This document shows positions 6,692-7,825 of a stretch of DNA of 7,825 bases, piece by piece (positions within the stretch are counted from its first letter, which is position 1; each line of letters starts with the position of its first letter). Location: positions 1 through 7,825 of the forward strand of contig PKWQ01000298.1 in the NCBI GenBank assembly GCA_003133265.1. The letters are read 5' to 3'. The notes under the pieces were generated by a model, which did no database searches, was not told the origin of the DNA, and saw only the letters and a list, made by a program, of their open reading frames with translations. Source of the stretch: Acetobacteraceae bacterium. Lineage in GTDB: Bacteria > Pseudomonadota > Alphaproteobacteria > Acetobacterales > Acetobacteraceae. The translations under genes were made by a program, and so were the position numbers.

Positions 6692-6715
6692 AGTCTTCTC
6701 TCCCGAATCCGTTGA

Positions 6716-7495
6716 TTACACGCCGAACTTCTGCCGCCAGGCCAATCCCTCGACCGTGCCCGCCTTGGGCCGGTACTCGCAGCCGACCCAGCCCCGATAG
6801 CCGAGTTCGTCCATCCGGCGGAGCACGAACTCCCAGCCGATCTCTCCGGTGCCGGGCTCGTTGCGGGCGGGGACGTCGGCGATCTGCATATGCACGATCA
6901 GCGGCAGGAAGGCTTCCATCCGCTTGGTGATGTCGCCCTCGGTGACCTGGCAGTGATACACGTCGAACTGCAACCCGACCCGGTCGCGGCCGATCGCTTC
7001 CACCATCGCCGCGCCCTGCGCCTGGGTGTTCAGGAAGAAGCCCGGCATGTCGCGATGGTTGATCGGCTCGATCGCCAGCATGACCCCCGCCGCCAGCGCC
7101 TGCTCGCCCGCCCAGGCGAGGTTGGCGGCATACAGCGCCCCCGCCGTTACCTGCGGCACGCCCGCCGGCACGATGCCGGCCATGCAATGCACCAGCTTGC
7201 AATCCAGCTTGGTCGCATAGTCCAGCGCGGTCTTCACGCCGTCACGGAACTCCTGCCCTCGGCCGGGCAGGCAGGCCAGCCCGCGCTCCCCGTTCGCCCA
7301 GTTGCCCGGCGGCATGTTGAACAGCGCCTGGGTCAGGCCGTTATCGGCCAGCCGTTTCGCCAGCTCGGCGGCCGGGAATTCGTAGGGAAACAGGAACTCC
7401 ACCCCATCGAACCCGGTCTTGCGCGCGGCCGCGAAACGGTCGAGGAACGGCAGTTCGTTGAACATCATAGACAAATTGGCGGCCAAGCGTGGCAT
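6716..7495 (-). CDS. hyi: Hydroxypyruvate isomerase
   Basis: It interconverts hydroxypyruvate and tartronate semialdehyde; the product is the substrate of the next gene, garR. The protein has 259 residues and a TIM-barrel (xylose isomerase-like) fold, nearly the length of E. coli Hyi (258). Family segments seen in order are AANLSMMF (5-12), GFDGVEFLFPYE (28-39), GNWANGERGLACLPGR (64-79), EPINHRDMPGF (143-153), FDVYHCQ (177-183), QIAD (204-207), EPGTGEIGW (213-221) and GWVGCEYRP (235-243). The metal and catalytic residues E143, D178, H181, Q204 and E240 are all present. The ATG at 7495 has GGGAGAAA about 6 bases upstream. It is first in a two-gene unit with garR and is divergent from the AI-2E family gene. 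Confidence 0.96.
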   Translation of the reverse strand: MPRLAANLSMMFNELPFLDRFAAARKTGFDGVEFLFPYEFPAAELAKRLADNGLTQALFNMPPGNWANGERGLACLPGRGQEFRDGVKTALDYATKLDCKLVHCMAGIVPAGVPQVTAGALYAANLAWAGEQALAAGVMLAIEPINHRDMPGFFLNTQAQGAAMVEAIGRDRVGLQFDVYHCQVTEGDITKRMEAFLPLIVHMQIADVPARNEPGTGEIGWEFVLRRMDELGYRGWVGCEYRPKAGTVEGLAWRQKFGV

Positions 7496-7590
7496 GGTGT
7501 TTCTCCCGGCAAAGGTGGCGCGAAGCTACTAGCGGGGAGCCGGCTTGACCAGCACAAGCCGTTCGTGGGGCCGGGCCTGATGGAGAGCGC
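7496..7590. promoter_or_regulatory. Divergent promoter region between hyi and the AI-2E family gene
   Basis: This 95-bp spacer separates two divergent start codons and should hold the promoters of both units. I cannot find a confident -35/-10 pair: TTGACC at 7545-7550 has no -10 at the right distance on the plus strand, and a TTGTGC on the minus strand has only weak partners. The clear element inside is the inverted repeat at 7541-7561. Confidence 0.55.
7541..7561. repeat. Perfect 7-bp inverted repeat, candidate operator
   Basis: CGGCTTG and CAAGCCG are exact inverted copies separated by seven bases (ACCAGCA), centred at 7551. It lies 30 bp before the plus-strand ATG and 46 bp before the hyi ATG. 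A site of this size between divergent genes fits a dimeric repressor or activator; a transcript hairpin is the alternative. Confidence 0.5.
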
Positions 7591-7825
7591 ATGATCGCCG
7601 AACGCGTGCTGATGGGGTTGCTGCTGGGCGGGATCGGCATCGGCTGCCTATGGGTGCTGTATCCGTTCGTGTCTTCCCTGCTTTGGGCCGGGATTCTGGT
7701 GTTCACCACCTGGCCGGTGTTCGAGTGGTTCAAGACCCGCCTCAGGCTGCGCCGGTCCGGCGCGGCGGCGGCGATGGTGGCGCTGACCGCGATCGTCGTG
7801 GTACTGCCGCTGGCGCTGGCGGCAC
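7591..7825 (+). CDS. AI-2E/PerM-family membrane protein, N-terminal part only
   Basis: The first 78 codons of a gene cut by the right edge. The ATG at 7591 has GGAG five bases upstream. The peptide has three hydrophobic stretches: about 6-24 (LMGLLLGGIGIGCLWVLY), 26-42 and 59-78. The segment YPFVSSLLWAGILVFTTWPVFEW (taken in parts: PF at 25-26, LLWAGILVF, TWP) matches the start of YdiK/PerM-like proteins, whose members are eight-helix transporters or channels, some linked to autoinducer-2 export. A short basic loop (KTRLRLRR, 48-55) follows the second helix. The family is clear, but the substrate cannot be predicted from this piece. It is transcribed away from hyi, so a shared operator is possible. 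Confidence 0.85.
   Translation, partial: MIAERVLMGLLLGGIGIGCLWVLYPFVSSLLWAGILVFTTWPVFEWFKTRLRLRRSGAAAAMVALTAIVVVLPLALAA

Noticed and set aside
5732..6715. 327-codon plus-strand open frame
   Set aside because: It is antisense to garR, whose Rossmann and catalytic motifs are complete.
1..7825. CRISPR array, tRNA, insertion sequence or att site
   Set aside because: No spaced direct repeats, cloverleaf, transposase motif or terminal inverted repeats were seen on either strand.

Overview
The window is GC-rich, densely coded bacterial chromosome with nine probable genes, two of them cut by the window edges. The protein sequences and base composition suggest an alphaproteobacterium, possibly Acetobacteraceae/Rhodospirillales. 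That placement is an inference from general resemblance, not a search. I see no mobile element, rRNA, tRNA or CRISPR array, and no intergenic stretch longer than about 170 bases. Seven complete genes and one edge fragment lie on the minus strand; one partial gene at the right edge lies on the plus strand.

Right part (about 5804-7825). A two-gene minus-strand unit encodes hydroxypyruvate isomerase (hyi) followed by tartronate semialdehyde reductase (garR/glxR). Together they turn hydroxypyruvate, via tartronate semialdehyde, into D-glycerate. The usual partner glyoxylate carboligase (gcl) is not next to them. Divergent to hyi starts a plus-strand AI-2E/PerM-family membrane protein, of which only the first 78 codons are present. 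The 95-bp divergent spacer holds a perfect 7-bp inverted repeat.

Middle and left part (about 1-5700). Six minus-strand genes follow one another closely: an XRE-type regulator with an unassigned C-terminal domain, a NUDIX hydrolase of the ADP-ribose pyrophosphatase type, an AlaX-type alanyl-tRNA editing hydrolase, 3-mercaptopyruvate sulfurtransferase (sseA), cystathionine beta-lyase (metC) and branched-chain amino acid aminotransferase (ilvE). Spacing runs from a 4-bp ATGA overlap to about 70 bp, consistent with one transcript. The 166-bp spacer ahead of the regulator carries an AT-rich 23-bp dyad, the best operator/promoter candidate in the window. A short open frame at the left edge may be the start of a further gene.

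How the genes may work together: MetC splits cystathionine (and often cysteine) beta-carbon-sulfur bonds, SseA moves sulfur from 3-mercaptopyruvate, IlvE moves amino groups between amino acids and 2-oxo acids, and AlaX removes wrongly attached amino acids from tRNA-Ala. The left cluster therefore looks like sulfur and amino-acid housekeeping under a local regulator. Each enzyme is a known family. What may be new is the arrangement, the regulator's C-terminal domain, the operator-like dyads, and a few substituted active-site positions.
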